NCBI GenBank assembly: GCA_964468185.1 | Contig: CAYXTR010000022.1 | Coordinates: 1 to 64,000 of the forward strand | From: JANQFV01 sp964468185 | GTDB taxonomy: Bacteria > Planctomycetota > Phycisphaerae > UBA1845 > Fen-1342 | Length of the DNA: 64,000 bases | Reading direction: 5' to 3' | In this document: piece by piece, positions 19,401-27,946 of the stretch | Layout of the letters: each line of letters opens with the position of its first letter | How positions within the stretch are numbered: the stretch's first letter is position 1 | Notes under the pieces: generated by a model | What the model was told of the DNA's origin: nothing | The model's database searches: none | Seen by the model: the letters and a program-made list of their open reading frames with translations, nothing else | Translations under genes and position numbers: made by a program

Positions 19401-22400
19401 GGCGACGACGCGGACGTTTTCCGTAACGCTGCCGGTCTGCGGACCGCGCCCGCGACGGCCGCGCTGACCGCCGCCGGTGACGTAGATGGCCTCGACCATA
19501 CCGGCGATGGCCTCGGCGTCGCCCCACTGGCAGATGTACATTTCGGCTTCGGCGATGGCGCCGGCGTTGGGGTCGTCGAGACGTTTGATCTGCTCGATGA
19601 CCTTGTCGGCGTCCTTATTTTCCGCGGTGAAGATGATGGTGTTGGTGCGGGGATCGCCCGAGACGGTGACGGGCCCCATCTGGGCGGGCGAGGAGCCGCC
19701 GCCGCGCCGTCCGCCACGTCCCCCACCGCTGCCGGCGGCTTCGAAGAGCTCGTCGAGGAGTGGCAGGATATCGTCGAGACGAGCGTGCTCGAGCTGGTAG
19801 TGATGAACGCCGACGACGTCGTAGCCTTCGAGTTTCTCAAGGCGGGTGATGACGTCTTCGATGAGGCCCATGACCTCGACGGGGGCGGAGACCATGAGTG
19901 AGTTGGTCACGACGTTGGGGACGATCTCGACCTGTTCGACCTTGGCGCCGCCTTCGACGCCGGGCACGGAGACGCTCTGCTGCTGGAGCATCTCGATGAG
20001 CTCCTGCTGGCGGCTGCCGCGGCGGCCACGGCGTGATTGCGGGGCACCGCGACCGCGGCGCTGCTGCACCTGGGAGATGCCGAGGACGTCCTTGATATCC
20101 TGGGCGGTTTCTTCGGCGACGAGGTTCTTGAGCTGGAAGATCTTAACCTGGACCTCGCCCGGCGGGATGTCGAGCTCGCGGAGGAGCTTGCGGATTTCGG
20201 GGAGGTCGGCGGCGTTGCACTTGACGATGAGGTAGTTGTGGGCTGGATCGGTGGCGATGCGCATGCGCTGGCCGCCGGTGTCGCGGGAACGGCGCCCGAT
20301 CATGCGATTGATCTGATCCATGGGGCCCTGCTGGCGGTCGTCCTGATCGCCGCGGCCCTGTTGCCGGCGCTGCGGCTGCGGGCGGGCGATGACGCGTTGG
20401 CGGTCGTTGAACATGATATTGAGGACTTCGGCAGCGGCGCTCACGTCGCCATACCGGAAGCGGAAGATGCGAATGACTTCGCCTTCGGCCATGTCCTCTT
20501 CGAGGAGGCTGAAGACCTCGGTGACGTCCTCGACCTCTTCGCGGTCGCCGTAGAGGACGACGGTGCCGTCTTCCTGGACGACGATGCGCGTCGGCTCCTG
20601 CTCGATGGGCGATTCAACGGTCTGGCCGGGGGTGTATTCCGGTTGCTCTTCCTGGTCAGAAGCTGCCGGGGATGTTTCGCGGTCCTGCGGCCTTGAATCG
20701 CTGGCGGTGGTGTTTCGTTTTGGCGGAGACTGGCGGTCGTCCTCCGGGGCTGGCGCCGTTTCTTGGGCGGGTTCGGCTGCGGGCTCGCTGGAGGTGTCGC
20801 CGAAGAGGTCTTCCTCGAAGTCGTCGAGCATGACTTCGGTGAGTGAGATGCCGGTACGGAAGGGGACGACGCGGCGGCCGCCGGTCTCGGGCTTGGCCTG
20901 GTCGCGTTCGCGTTTCCAGGGTGGCGTTTCGTCTGCGGGCCAGAGTTCCTCGACCATGGTTTCGTAGGTGGGCTGATCGGAGGCGCGTTCGATCACGACG
21001 TTGCTACCCTCTTCGCGGACTTTGAGGAACCGTATGAGCTGATCGATGTTGCCCTTGGGGCGATATTGCTTGACGACGAGATCGGACTTGGCGCGGCGTT
21101 CGAATTCGCGGATGGCCTTGAGGACGCGGGGGAATTCGGCCGTGCGGCATTTGACGATGAGGTATTCGTCGAACCAGTCGGATTCGATGCTGGGACCGCC
21201 GCGGTCTTCGGGCGGGAACATCGAGCTGACATCGAGGGCGATTTCCCAGGGGCTGCCGCGGTTGACGTCGACGAAGTAGATCTGACGATCGCCGATGCCG
21301 AAGCCCTCTTCGGGCAGGTCGGGGGCCTGGTCGAGTTCCTGGATGTAGGCTTCGACCTGACGCATTTTGCGCTTGTTGGCGGTGACGATGAGGCGGCTGT
21401 AGTACTCGTCTTCGGTGATGGTGACCTGGTCCTGCGGGCTGCGGCCCCGAGCGCGGCCCCGGCCGCTGTCGCCGAAGAGGTCGCGGAGCATGTCGGCGAC
21501 GTCGAGCGTATTGGCGTACTGGAGCTGGAAGATCTGGACCTCGGGGATGCGAACGCTGTTGCCCTCGAGCTCGGTGATCCACTTTTCGATTTCGGCGACG
21601 TCCTGGGGCAGGCCGGCGACGAGGATGGAGTTGCTGCCGGGATCGGCGGAGAGGCGGACGTCGACCTGCATTCCGCCGCCGCCGCGGTGGCCGCGGCGGC
21701 CGCCGCCGGCGATGACGTTCTGGAGGGACTGGACGAGCTCGGTGGCGTCGGCGTTTTCGAGGGGGATGATGTGGACGAGTTCGCCGGTGTCGACATCCTC
21801 GTCGACCATGCGGATGAGCTCGGTGGCGAGCTCCTGGTATTCCTCGGGGGCGTAGACGAAGAGGCGGTTGGAGGCCTGGTCGGAGACGACCATGGTCTGC
21901 AGCTGGGCGGAGCGGCTGCGCACGGCGCCCTCGCGCTCGGTGACCTTGGCCTTGAGCATCTGGTCGACGGACTGGGCGACCTGTTCGGCGCGGACGTGCT
22001 TGAGGACGTAGGCGCGGGCTTCGGAATCGCGGCGGTCGCTGGATTCGAGCTTGGTGACGAGGCCTTCGATGAAGGGCAGGTGTTTTTCGGGCGCAATGAC
22101 TACGAGGGTGTTGGTTGACGGCTCGGCGAAGGCGCCCGGTTGCATCTGACCGCGACGCTGGTTGTTGACGAGACCGCGCAAATAGCCTTGCACCTGCGCG
22201 GCGACCTGGGTCGCATTGAGCAGCTTGAGCTGGTAGGTCCTGATCTGGAGCGCTTCGCGGTCCTCGGAGTCGATTTCGGCGACGAGGGCCTGGATCTGAT
22301 CGAGCTTCTGCTTGGGGGCGCGGACGACGAGCTGGCCGTTGGCGACCGTGACCTGGACGTCCTGCTGGCGGCCGCGCGACCGCGTGGCGAACATCGCGTT

Positions 22401-25400
22401 GATGGTCTGGGAGAGCTGGTGCACGTCGGCGTACTCGGGCTCGATGATGATCGGCTGGTCTTCGGTGTCGACGACGTCGAGCTTGGCGATCAGGGCCTTG
22501 GCTTCCTCGAGCTTGTCCTTGGGGGCCTGGACGAGGAGGTTGGAGCCGAGCACCTGGACGCTGACCTCCTCCTCTTCGGCGAAGCGGCGGCCCCAGCCGG
22601 TGCCGGATTCGCGGAGTGACTGGGTGATGATGGAGGAGAGGGCGTGCGGGTCGGCGTACTGGACCTTGATCAGTTCGGGGTCGGCCTTGCGGACGATGGC
22701 GCCTTCGTCGATCTCGATGGCCTTCTGCCTGATCTGCTCGAAGTCCTCGTCGGAGGCGGTGACAATGAGGGAGTTGGTGATGAGCTCGGGCTGGATACGG
22801 ACCTCGATCTGGGAGAAGTCCTGCTGGCGGCGCTGACGGCGGGTCTGCTCGAACATGGGCCGGAGGATGTTCGCGACGGTGCCCGCGTCGGCGTAGGCCA
22901 GCTCGATGGTGCGCAGCTCGCCTTCCTTGATGGTGGGTGGGATGTCGAGGAACTGGACGACCTCCTCGAGGTCGGGGACGATCTTCTCGGGAACGTAGCA
23001 GATCAGCCGATTCGTGCGGGGGTCGGGGGTGATGGAGAGGTTCTGCATGTGACGGCTGCTACGGCGGCCTTCCTTGGCGAGCTTGTTGGCGAGCATGTTC
23101 TGGATCTGGCCGGCGTAGCGCTGGGCGTCCAGGTGTTCGAGCTCGATGAACTTGGCGACGGTGGTTTCCTTCTCGACGAGTCCTTTGAACTTGTCGAGGA
23201 AGGCGTCGATCTCGGGGAACTGGTCGGTACGGGCGGTGACGATGAGCGTGTCGGCGGACTCGTAGGGTGTGATGGTCACACGTCGCTCGCGCTGCTCGAC
23301 AGTCTGGTTCATGGCGCGCGTGACCTCGCGGGCGAGGTCACGAATGCCGCGGCCGACGCCGGGCAGCTCGTAAATGCGGACCTCGACCTTGTCGACATCG
23401 CTGTCGTCGAGCTTGGCGATGAGTTCGAGAACTTCGGGCATTTTGTCTTCGGGGGCCTGGGCGACGATGCTGCGACCACCGACGACGTCGAAGCGGATGT
23501 CCTCGCCGAGGCGATTGCGACGGCCGCGGCCGCGGGACTGGTACTGGGTGTTGAGGATATTGCGGACTTCCCAGGGGTTGGCGTTCATGAGCTCGACGAT
23601 TTCGAGCTTGCCACGTTTCTGGATGGCCTGCTCGTCGAGCTCCTGGGCCCACTTTTCGATCTGGGCGAAGTCCTCGTCGTTGCCGCCGACGATGAGCGAG
23701 TTGGTCATGCGCTCGACGCTGATTTGCAGGGTGCCGGCGCGGATCTTCTCGTTGAAGATCTGGCGGAGGACGGAGTAGACGGCGTTGGCGTCCGCGTTCT
23801 CGAGCGAGATGGTCTGCAACTGGCTCTGCTCAATCGAGGGTTTGTCGAGCTGCGTAACGAGTTCGCGGGCCTTTTCGATGGCGAACTTGGGGCCGCTGAC
23901 GGTGATGCGATTCAGACGGGTGTCGACGCCGATGTTGATTTCGCGGGCGGCGCGGCGGCCGCGGCGCTGTGTTACGTGCTGGGTGAGGAGGTTGCGAACC
24001 TGGCCGGCGACGTAGTTGGCGTCGGCCTCCTTGATTTCGATGAATTCCTGGGAGGGTTCGACGTTGGCGACTTCGGCCTCAAACTCCTTGATGACCTTGT
24101 CGATGCGTTCGTACATATCTTCCGGGGCGGAGATGATGAGGGTCTGGGTGAGCTCATCGGCCTGGAAGACGGCGCGCAGGCGGTCCGGTCGCTGGCGGGT
24201 CTCTTCGCGGAAGGTGCGGTCGAGACTGCGGGCGAGGTCGCCGACGTCGAGGCCGGGGAGCTTGCGCGTTTCGGTGCGGATGGGCGGGGAGAAGTTGGAG
24301 ACGATGTCTTCGTCATACTGCTTGAGCAGTTGCTTGCCGTGCTCGACCGCGACCTGGGGACCGTTGATGATGACGCGGTTGGTACTCTGCTGGGCAGTGA
24401 CCTGGAGTTGGCGGGCGGCACTGCGGCCGAACTGCTTCTCGATGTAGGTGACGAGCTGGCTGCGGAGCCAGCCGGCCGCTTCGTTGGCGGGGGAGCGCTG
24501 GAGCTGGACGAACTCGGTCGTGGAGACGAGGGGCTTGTAGGCGTCGGCCAGTTCCTTGATAAGCTTCTCGGCTTCGGGCAGGGCGTCCTTCTGGCAGGTG
24601 ACGACGATGGTCTCGCTCGATGAATCGGCGTCGAAGATCGCGGTCACGTTGCGCCTCTGGCGGAAGGACGTGGACAGCTTGCGTGCGATCTGATTGACGT
24701 CTGCGCCGGGCAGCGTGATGGTCTTGATGACGATCTCGTTGCCCTTGGGGTCGTCAAGCTGCTCGATGGTCGCGGTGATCTTGGGCATCTTGTCCTTGGG
24801 TGCTTCGACGACGACCTGCGGGCCGGAGGTGACGACCTTGACCTGCGAGCCGACGGGGCGGCCGCGGAAGCTTCGCCCGCCGCCCCCGCCGGTGTAGAGC
24901 TGCGAGACGGCGGAGACGACTTCGCGCGGCTGGGCGTAGCGGAGGGTGAAGTACTTGCGCTCGGGGGCCTGGGCGGCGACCTGCTCGTCCATGCGCTGGG
25001 CGAGGTCGGTGATCTTGTCAAGCTCGGCCTGGTTGGCCTGGACGATGAGGGAGTTGGTAACGGTCTCGGCGATGATGGTCGGGCCGGTCTGGGTGACGCG
25101 GCGACCGCGACGGGTGACGCCGCCGCCGAAGAGTTCCTGGCAGCGTTGGGCGACGGTATTGGCGTCGGCGTGGGCGAGCGGCAGGATGATGGGTTTGTCT
25201 TCGGGGGACTCGATGTCGAGGGTTTCGATGAGGGCGGAGATTTCCTCGTGGGCGGGGCGGATGGCGTAGACGAAGATCTTGTCGCCATCGGCCTGGATGC
25301 CGACGCTGGAGCGTGGGAAGGCGGGGTGTGAGTAGGAGCGGTAGAAGGTTGAGAGGGTCATGGCGATGCTCTGGGCGTCGCCATGCTCGACGGGGTAGAC

Positions 25401-27653
25401 CTCCATGCGGGGGGTGTTGGTCAGGGCGTTGCTATCCCACAGATTGATGGTCTCTTCGACGCGTTGCCAGTCTTCCTCGGCGCAGACGACGATGAGCGTC
25501 TGGGCTTCGTCGAGGGGGATGATCTGGTAGTTGGGTCCGCCGGTGGCACTCAGGCCGGGCAGGGAGATGCGGCCGCGGCCGCGCCGGCGTGGCATGCGGC
25601 GAGGTGAGGAGGTGCCGGTGTCGCTTTCGAGGAGGGTTTCGACCATCGAGGCGACCTGGCTGGGGAGGAGGTTTTCGAGTTTGACGACGTGACGGATCTC
25701 CTCGGGGCCGGGGATGTCGAGTTGGGCGATGAGGGACTTGATGCGCTCCATTTCGTCGCGTTCGGCGATGACGTAGAAGACGTTCTGGGATTCGTCGGGG
25801 ACGATGCTGGGGCCGGTGGCGAGGCCACGGCGTGGGCCGCCTTCGACGAGGCTGGACACCAACTGCATGAGCATGGGGTGGATGTCGGCGACTTCGGCGT
25901 GCTCGACGGCGACGGTCTGGAAGTTATCGGTCAGGGGCTTGTCGAGGACTTCGAGCATCTCCTTGACGCGGGCGAAGCCTTCCTCGTTGGCGTAGACGAT
26001 GAGCGCGTTCATGCGTTCGTCGGCGACGAGGCGGATGGTCTTGCGGGCGCGTTCGTAGATGCCTTCGGAGTGGATGTCTTCGGGCGTGGCGCCCTGGGCC
26101 TGCGCGGTGCGCGCGGGGGTGCGGCGCGTGCGGCGGCTGCGGGCGGCGCGGCTGCGGGCCCGCTGGAGTGCACGGAGGCGCTGGAGATTGGAGGAGCCGG
26201 CCTCACTCTGCTCCTGCTGGAAGATCTGGTTGAGCAGGTTGGCGACCTCGCCGGCGTCGGCGTGCTGGATCTCGATGACCTGGGTCTTGAACTCGCCGAT
26301 GTCGGGCTTCTTGTCGAATTCCTCGATGAGCTTGGTGATCTCCTCCACCTGGTCCGACGTGGCTTTGACGATGATGGAGTTGGTGCGCTCATCGGCGACC
26401 ATCTGGACATTGGCTTCATCACCGCCGCCACCAACGCGTTTGGGGACCATGCGGCGGGTTTTCGGGTCGCGGACCATCTGGATGCGGCCGCGGCTGTCGG
26501 AGAGATTGAGGAATTCGCGGAGGAGTTGCTCGATGGTGCGGGCGTTGGTCTTGATATCGAAGATGCGCAGCTCGCGGGGGTCGGAGGGAGAGAGGTCGAT
26601 CTTGTCCTTGAGGGTGAGGAACTTGCGGACGTCTTTGGCAAGGGCGACGAGCTTGATCTGGTTGCTTTCGTCGAGGGCGGAAATGCGTGCGTAGAGCGGG
26701 AGCGCATCGGCGAAGGCGTCGACGAGCTTCTGCGCGGGGGCGTCCTTGACGCGGTAGTAGACGGTGACGAATTCCATGTTGCGGGGGTCGTCCTCTTCGA
26801 ACTCTTCGACGGAGGCGTAGACGTGCTCGAGCGGGACGTACTGGGGCATGTCGACCAGTTCGACGACGCGGATGTGTTCGGGGCGTTCGACGAAGCGGAA
26901 GCCGATGGGATGTTCGTGGAGGAGGAAGTTGAGCTCGTCGATGGCTTCCTTCTTGGTGAACTTCTGTTCGGACTCGTAGGTGAGCGTGCCGGTGATGACC
27001 AGGTCGTCCTGGTTCATGATGGGTTTGCCGATGCGTTCGGCGAAGTCTTCGACGACCTGTTCCCAGGGCATATCGACGTACTGGAACCAGGTGTAGCCTT
27101 CATCTTCGGGGATGACCTCGCGTTTGCGGCGCGGCTGGTCCTGGTCGGATCTGGGTTCGGGGCGCTCGGGGACGCGGGCCTCGATTTCGGCGACGCCTTC
27201 CTTGCGTTGGCGCTGCATGTCGTTGGAGAGGATCTCGGGTGGGCCGACCATTTCGTCGCGGCCACGTTGCTGGCGCTGCATGGCACGGCGTTTCAGATCT
27301 TCGAGGCGCTGGCGACGGGCATCTTCCTGATCGTCCGGCCCGGTCGGCGGCGTGGCCTTCTTCGGCAGGGGACGCCCCGTGCTGCGCCGCGGCGTTTTGG
27401 CCTTGGCGGCCCCCGCGTCCTTCTGGCCAGCGTCCTGTTCGCGGGCCTTCTGGCGCTCGAACTCCTCCTTCATTTCGAGGAGTTTGCGCAGGGCCTCCTG
27501 GGATGCCGGTGACTTCTTGGCGGGCTGCGTCGTGGCGCCCTTTTCGTCATCGTCGGCGACGGCGGCGGGCGTGGCGAGCACGCCGGCGAGGAAGGAGCAC
27601 GTAAAGAGAAAGACCAGGCCGAACAACCCGTTTTGGGTGGTCCTTGACGTCAT
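13419..27653 (-). CDS. gspD: giant secretin (GspD/PilQ family) with about 45 N-domain repeats
   Basis: This protein has 4744 residues; ordinary GspD or PilQ has about 600-750. It begins with a signal peptide (hydrophobic GLFGLVFLFTCSFLAGVLA, cleavage probably after AAVA). A charged Gln/Arg/Glu-rich stretch runs to about residue 180, and an N0-like domain lies at about 185-270. By eye I count about 45 copies of the secretin N1/N3 fold, each about 95 residues. Each reads as a strand, a helix of the type NADAxxVAxxLxxLF, a variable Gly/Arg loop, then a DxxTNSLIV-type strand and a helix ending in LD. Two disordered linkers split the array near residues 2220-2355 and 3300-3400. A normal secretin core follows from about 4405 (VMIKVLIIEVN) to 4640 (VLGGLI, then LLVVLTPQVI). 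GAGGTG lies 5 bases before the ATG. It should form an outer-membrane channel with a very long periplasmic stalk. Confidence 0.93.
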   Translation of the reverse strand: MTSRTTQNGLFGLVFLFTCSFLAGVLATPAAVADDDEKGATTQPAKKSPASQEALRKLLEMKEEFERQKAREQDAGQKDAGAAKAKTPRRSTGRPLPKKATPPTGPDDQEDARRQRLEDLKRRAMQRQQRGRDEMVGPPEILSNDMQRQRKEGVAEIEARVPERPEPRSDQDQPRRKREVIPEDEGYTWFQYVDMPWEQVVEDFAERIGKPIMNQDDLVITGTLTYESEQKFTKKEAIDELNFLLHEHPIGFRFVERPEHIRVVELVDMPQYVPLEHVYASVEEFEEDDPRNMEFVTVYYRVKDAPAQKLVDAFADALPLYARISALDESNQIKLVALAKDVRKFLTLKDKIDLSPSDPRELRIFDIKTNARTIEQLLREFLNLSDSRGRIQMVRDPKTRRMVPKRVGGGGDEANVQMVADERTNSIIVKATSDQVEEITKLIEEFDKKPDIGEFKTQVIEIQHADAGEVANLLNQIFQQEQSEAGSSNLQRLRALQRARSRAARSRRTRRTPARTAQAQGATPEDIHSEGIYERARKTIRLVADERMNALIVYANEEGFARVKEMLEVLDKPLTDNFQTVAVEHAEVADIHPMLMQLVSSLVEGGPRRGLATGPSIVPDESQNVFYVIAERDEMERIKSLIAQLDIPGPEEIRHVVKLENLLPSQVASMVETLLESDTGTSSPRRMPRRRGRGRISLPGLSATGGPNYQIIPLDEAQTLIVVCAEEDWQRVEETINLWDSNALTNTPRMEVYPVEHGDAQSIAMTLSTFYRSYSHPAFPRSSVGIQADGDKIFVYAIRPAHEEISALIETLDIESPEDKPIILPLAHADANTVAQRCQELFGGGVTRRGRRVTQTGPTIIAETVTNSLIVQANQAELDKITDLAQRMDEQVAAQAPERKYFTLRYAQPREVVSAVSQLYTGGGGGRSFRGRPVGSQVKVVTSGPQVVVEAPKDKMPKITATIEQLDDPKGNEIVIKTITLPGADVNQIARKLSTSFRQRRNVTAIFDADSSSETIVVTCQKDALPEAEKLIKELADAYKPLVSTTEFVQLQRSPANEAAGWLRSQLVTYIEKQFGRSAARQLQVTAQQSTNRVIINGPQVAVEHGKQLLKQYDEDIVSNFSPPIRTETRKLPGLDVGDLARSLDRTFREETRQRPDRLRAVFQADELTQTLIISAPEDMYERIDKVIKEFEAEVANVEPSQEFIEIKEADANYVAGQVRNLLTQHVTQRRGRRAAREINIGVDTRLNRITVSGPKFAIEKARELVTQLDKPSIEQSQLQTISLENADANAVYSVLRQIFNEKIRAGTLQISVERMTNSLIVGGNDEDFAQIEKWAQELDEQAIQKRGKLEIVELMNANPWEVRNILNTQYQSRGRGRRNRLGEDIRFDVVGGRSIVAQAPEDKMPEVLELIAKLDDSDVDKVEVRIYELPGVGRGIRDLAREVTRAMNQTVEQRERRVTITPYESADTLIVTARTDQFPEIDAFLDKFKGLVEKETTVAKFIELEHLDAQRYAGQIQNMLANKLAKEGRRSSRHMQNLSITPDPRTNRLICYVPEKIVPDLEEVVQFLDIPPTIKEGELRTIELAYADAGTVANILRPMFEQTRRQRRQQDFSQIEVRIQPELITNSLIVTASDEDFEQIRQKAIEIDEGAIVRKADPELIKVQYADPHALSSIITQSLRESGTGWGRRFAEEEEVSVQVLGSNLLVQAPKDKLEEAKALIAKLDVVDTEDQPIIIEPEYADVHQLSQTINAMFATRSRGRQQDVQVTVANGQLVVRAPKQKLDQIQALVAEIDSEDREALQIRTYQLKLLNATQVAAQVQGYLRGLVNNQRRGQMQPGAFAEPSTNTLVVIAPEKHLPFIEGLVTKLESSDRRDSEARAYVLKHVRAEQVAQSVDQMLKAKVTEREGAVRSRSAQLQTMVVSDQASNRLFVYAPEEYQELATELIRMVDEDVDTGELVHIIPLENADATELVQSLQNVIAGGGRRGHRGGGGMQVDVRLSADPGSNSILVAGLPQDVAEIEKWITELEGNSVRIPEVQIFQLQYANTLDVADMLRDLFGDSGRGRARGRSPQDQVTITEDEYYSRLIVTANKRKMRQVEAYIQELDQAPDLPEEGFGIGDRQIYFVDVNRGSPWEIALDVSSMFPPEDRGGPSIESDWFDEYLIVKCRTAEFPRVLKAIREFERRAKSDLVVKQYRPKGNIDQLIRFLKVREEGSNVVIERASDQPTYETMVEELWPADETPPWKRERDQAKPETGGRRVVPFRTGISLTEVMLDDFEEDLFGDTSSEPAAEPAQETAPAPEDDRQSPPKRNTTASDSRPQDRETSPAASDQEEQPEYTPGQTVESPIEQEPTRIVVQEDGTVVLYGDREEVEDVTEVFSLLEEDMAEGEVIRIFRFRYGDVSAAAEVLNIMFNDRQRVIARPQPQRRQQGRGDQDDRQQGPMDQINRMIGRRSRDTGGQRMRIATDPAHNYLIVKCNAADLPEIRKLLRELDIPPGEVQVKIFQLKNLVAEETAQDIKDVLGISQVQQRRGRGAPQSRRGRRGSRQQELIEMLQQQSVSVPGVEGGAKVEQVEIVPNVVTNSLMVSAPVEVMGLIEDVITRLEKLEGYDVVGVHHYQLEHARLDDILPLLDELFEAAGSGGGRGGRRGGGSSPAQMGPVTVSGDPRTNTIIFTAENKDADKVIEQIKRLDDPNAGAIAEAEMYICQWGDAEAIAGMVEAIYVTGGGQRGRRGRGPQTGSVTENVRVVADPNTNTILVYGPLDKRDLIFSKIEELDRLSERAIREIDVTYADPEELAATLMGMFSNDGATTVSRSRHGRGRGSQPGGGVMSSGRITILGDKDAQKLLVRAPDHVFEQIQSLVATLDQPDKTMQLRRFQLQYADAQSVVTSVSQAMGDYLQQAQRAGDDVDLDAFSAVPDPRTNAIVVVGSEEVFMFVQQILSQIDIETPEDQRKEFRIFALEKADATTVADAINSYATGSDAGSGGRRGRGRGGAPGTPRELNVHAVAEDQTNSVMVFGRIEDIQHVELAVIEQLEQSLADRFQIAEIEVEQVRPSEIVSFIWQFLDQGTPNEGGGRGRRGRGNAGDTTAGPRVVPNDADMKLVVRGTPGQIEEIRHLAARFDDPSLITNTIRIIPIPRGQDAMALANEVEALINDSEERLADITGRQARPVVIRGEDYTNTLIVAGDPSMFGMVETLVGQLKEVGPGQMVTRVIQLDNISAEDAQQMISDLQEQRGSSSSGRRSPVRRRPSRGGRRGALWPSQQSPPGLHDQPIIGAPIPWAMPLVGTGSPHASLMYGARLIEHLFDTDDDPPATQETSENQSAAERRKALENEIYAELTAEDPPTEPADQPQKRRPAERKPRAPRNQQRRNAPAQQPPAQSATAPDSIGEIIAGIGGTLEGQVSASVLDSRRIVVTGSEEDVAFIQQILLMMEASAPRPVIEIFSLASAKASTLQPIVEETMESLIDAKTASPGPTDRFSIIAETGSNALIASASEENMAIISDIIAELDVERPGEGTDFKTVVLQNMRASEAVTVLRPTVEKLNEMRDVPNEAQASIRAIDRNNSIMIVGTKKDVEEITRLIETVDVELTDEERESSFVRADMILIPLKNAQAEDVAEVLMEMIEEQQQAARDAEGERAGEPFVKVLQLRLLDGRELPELNLDRPIKILPEPGTNALIVFSTPSNNEALVELVNVFDTLPIGADTDVKAFALEHAAAEQVAELLQETFDNKRYLRRPSEGDSDSLDEGELPPIPPGVAAKGLPYPVLVQHDPRTNTVIVIGRKDAVLLAGGLIGELDRPSTHLGLQAHVLAVEEQPVTELAEKLNDLLEERVNVLGSENEARDSAIIEPDERSNSLIVIASDEMHTMVRDLVSQLDVSETYSMVDIRYHPVEHADPVKLKNLLEQTFEARADAEQETNDASFDSFHVIADSRDRALIMTGTRGFLSEAEQLVRQLDRPGQNAVEMRVRQVKLNSAQNIATLLEELIDKSLKEEDSALSGIPITIKADPLSESLLIAASRPDQDIIERWVETLDRPPQVGRMTRIIPLARAIAEDVANVVDDVFKGRSGDAGDIDLTVTHDEKTNSIVVHGPPGLLADIADFIHQLDNTEVTGGTIVRLFKLDQADAEDAGELLERILEGRGGAVGAGGGGGGGTREDAANQVMLIYQQEHPELGRETLRGMRSEVVVISDIRTNSLVIEAPPDTMPLMESLVQAIDLPPDAARIRVFRLQNADAEQLAEMLDELFERRAAGRTGGGTDESERVLALGETMGGRQEIAFTTDVRTNSVIAAGTPGYLDLVEEMILELDTIPMDDRRVFVYPPRNITAETLAQSLRDYSESEQDLLQEIDDEVSLSRRQEREVIAIANEDANRVIVGVDPRFENSVMNVIHELDQPPPQVMIKVLIIEVNMDNELDLGVEFAFQDLQYAKAGPTDTTTFDYVGGTDVGAAGSGLGGFVFTITGADFNFLFRTLQSEGNLRVLSRPQIVAMDNQEALINISDSVPYVTGTQTSTTGQISTSVSREDVGIKLEVTPQINPDGFVRMEIRQEVSDQTGSSVDVGPGVTAPIFFTRETETTVTVKDNETVVLGGLITSRVENREQKVPILGDIPGLGWLFRNQSDTTRRTELLVVLTPQVIRTVDDYRMASVTERDRIRIIAPEVLSDELMENLRLEPSPLPDKENGNGRSAPIPRETPRRDDRPESEMYGPLRPALRPDKPPIIDPDSYVVPLTYRSPRNHLRN
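14440..26790 (-). repeat. array of about 45 degenerate secretin N-domain repeats inside gspD
   Basis: Every 260-330 bases this stretch encodes another copy of the same KH-like fold, recognisable by a central strand such as ADERTNSIIV, PELITNSLIV, GDPRTNTIIF, PDPRTNAIVV, HDPRTNTVIV or SDIRTNSLVI, and by a following helix ending in LD. The count of 45 was made by eye from these strands; several copies have lost the TN pair. The copies are diverged in protein sequence and show no obvious exact DNA repetition, so the expansion looks old. Between helix and strand many copies carry Arg/Gly-rich loops. Confidence 0.85.
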
Positions 27654-27946
27654 GCCTGCACCTCGAATCTGGGGGTTCAATTGAGACCTCACCCCGGTGG
27701 GTTCCTATGTTCTGGAGGGGCCGCCGCGCCGGGCTGGCCCGCACTCCGGTTGCGCTGTTTTGTAGCACGGAAGCACCGGTTACAACCCGGCGCCACACTG
27801 GTCGCCGAAGCACCGGATGTGAACCGGTGTCGGGCCCGGCCAGGGCCGGGCTTGCTATTTATACACGGAAATGGGCGGGAGGTGGCAGGTGCCGGGGGCA
27901 GGATGGCAAACTTTCTGGGACTCGCAAAACGCGTAAGCTGGGGGAG
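27654..27946. other. intergenic region between gspM and gspD with GC-rich hairpin
   Basis: These 293 bases are the only large gap inside the secretion operon. They contain a GCCCGGC/GCCGGGC hairpin with a 4-base loop at 27834-27851. On the plus strand it is followed by a T-rich stretch; on the operon's own strand no U-run follows. It could modulate read-through from gspM or carry a separate promoter for the giant secretin. I see no open frame of interest here. Confidence 0.4.

Noticed and set aside
17502..19901. Plus-strand frame of 799 residues across the secretin gene
   Set aside because: It mirrors the repeat pattern of the minus-strand secretin, is very rich in Asp, Gly and Val, and has no motifs. 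Several other long plus-strand frames between 13.4 and 27.7 kb are rejected for the same reason.
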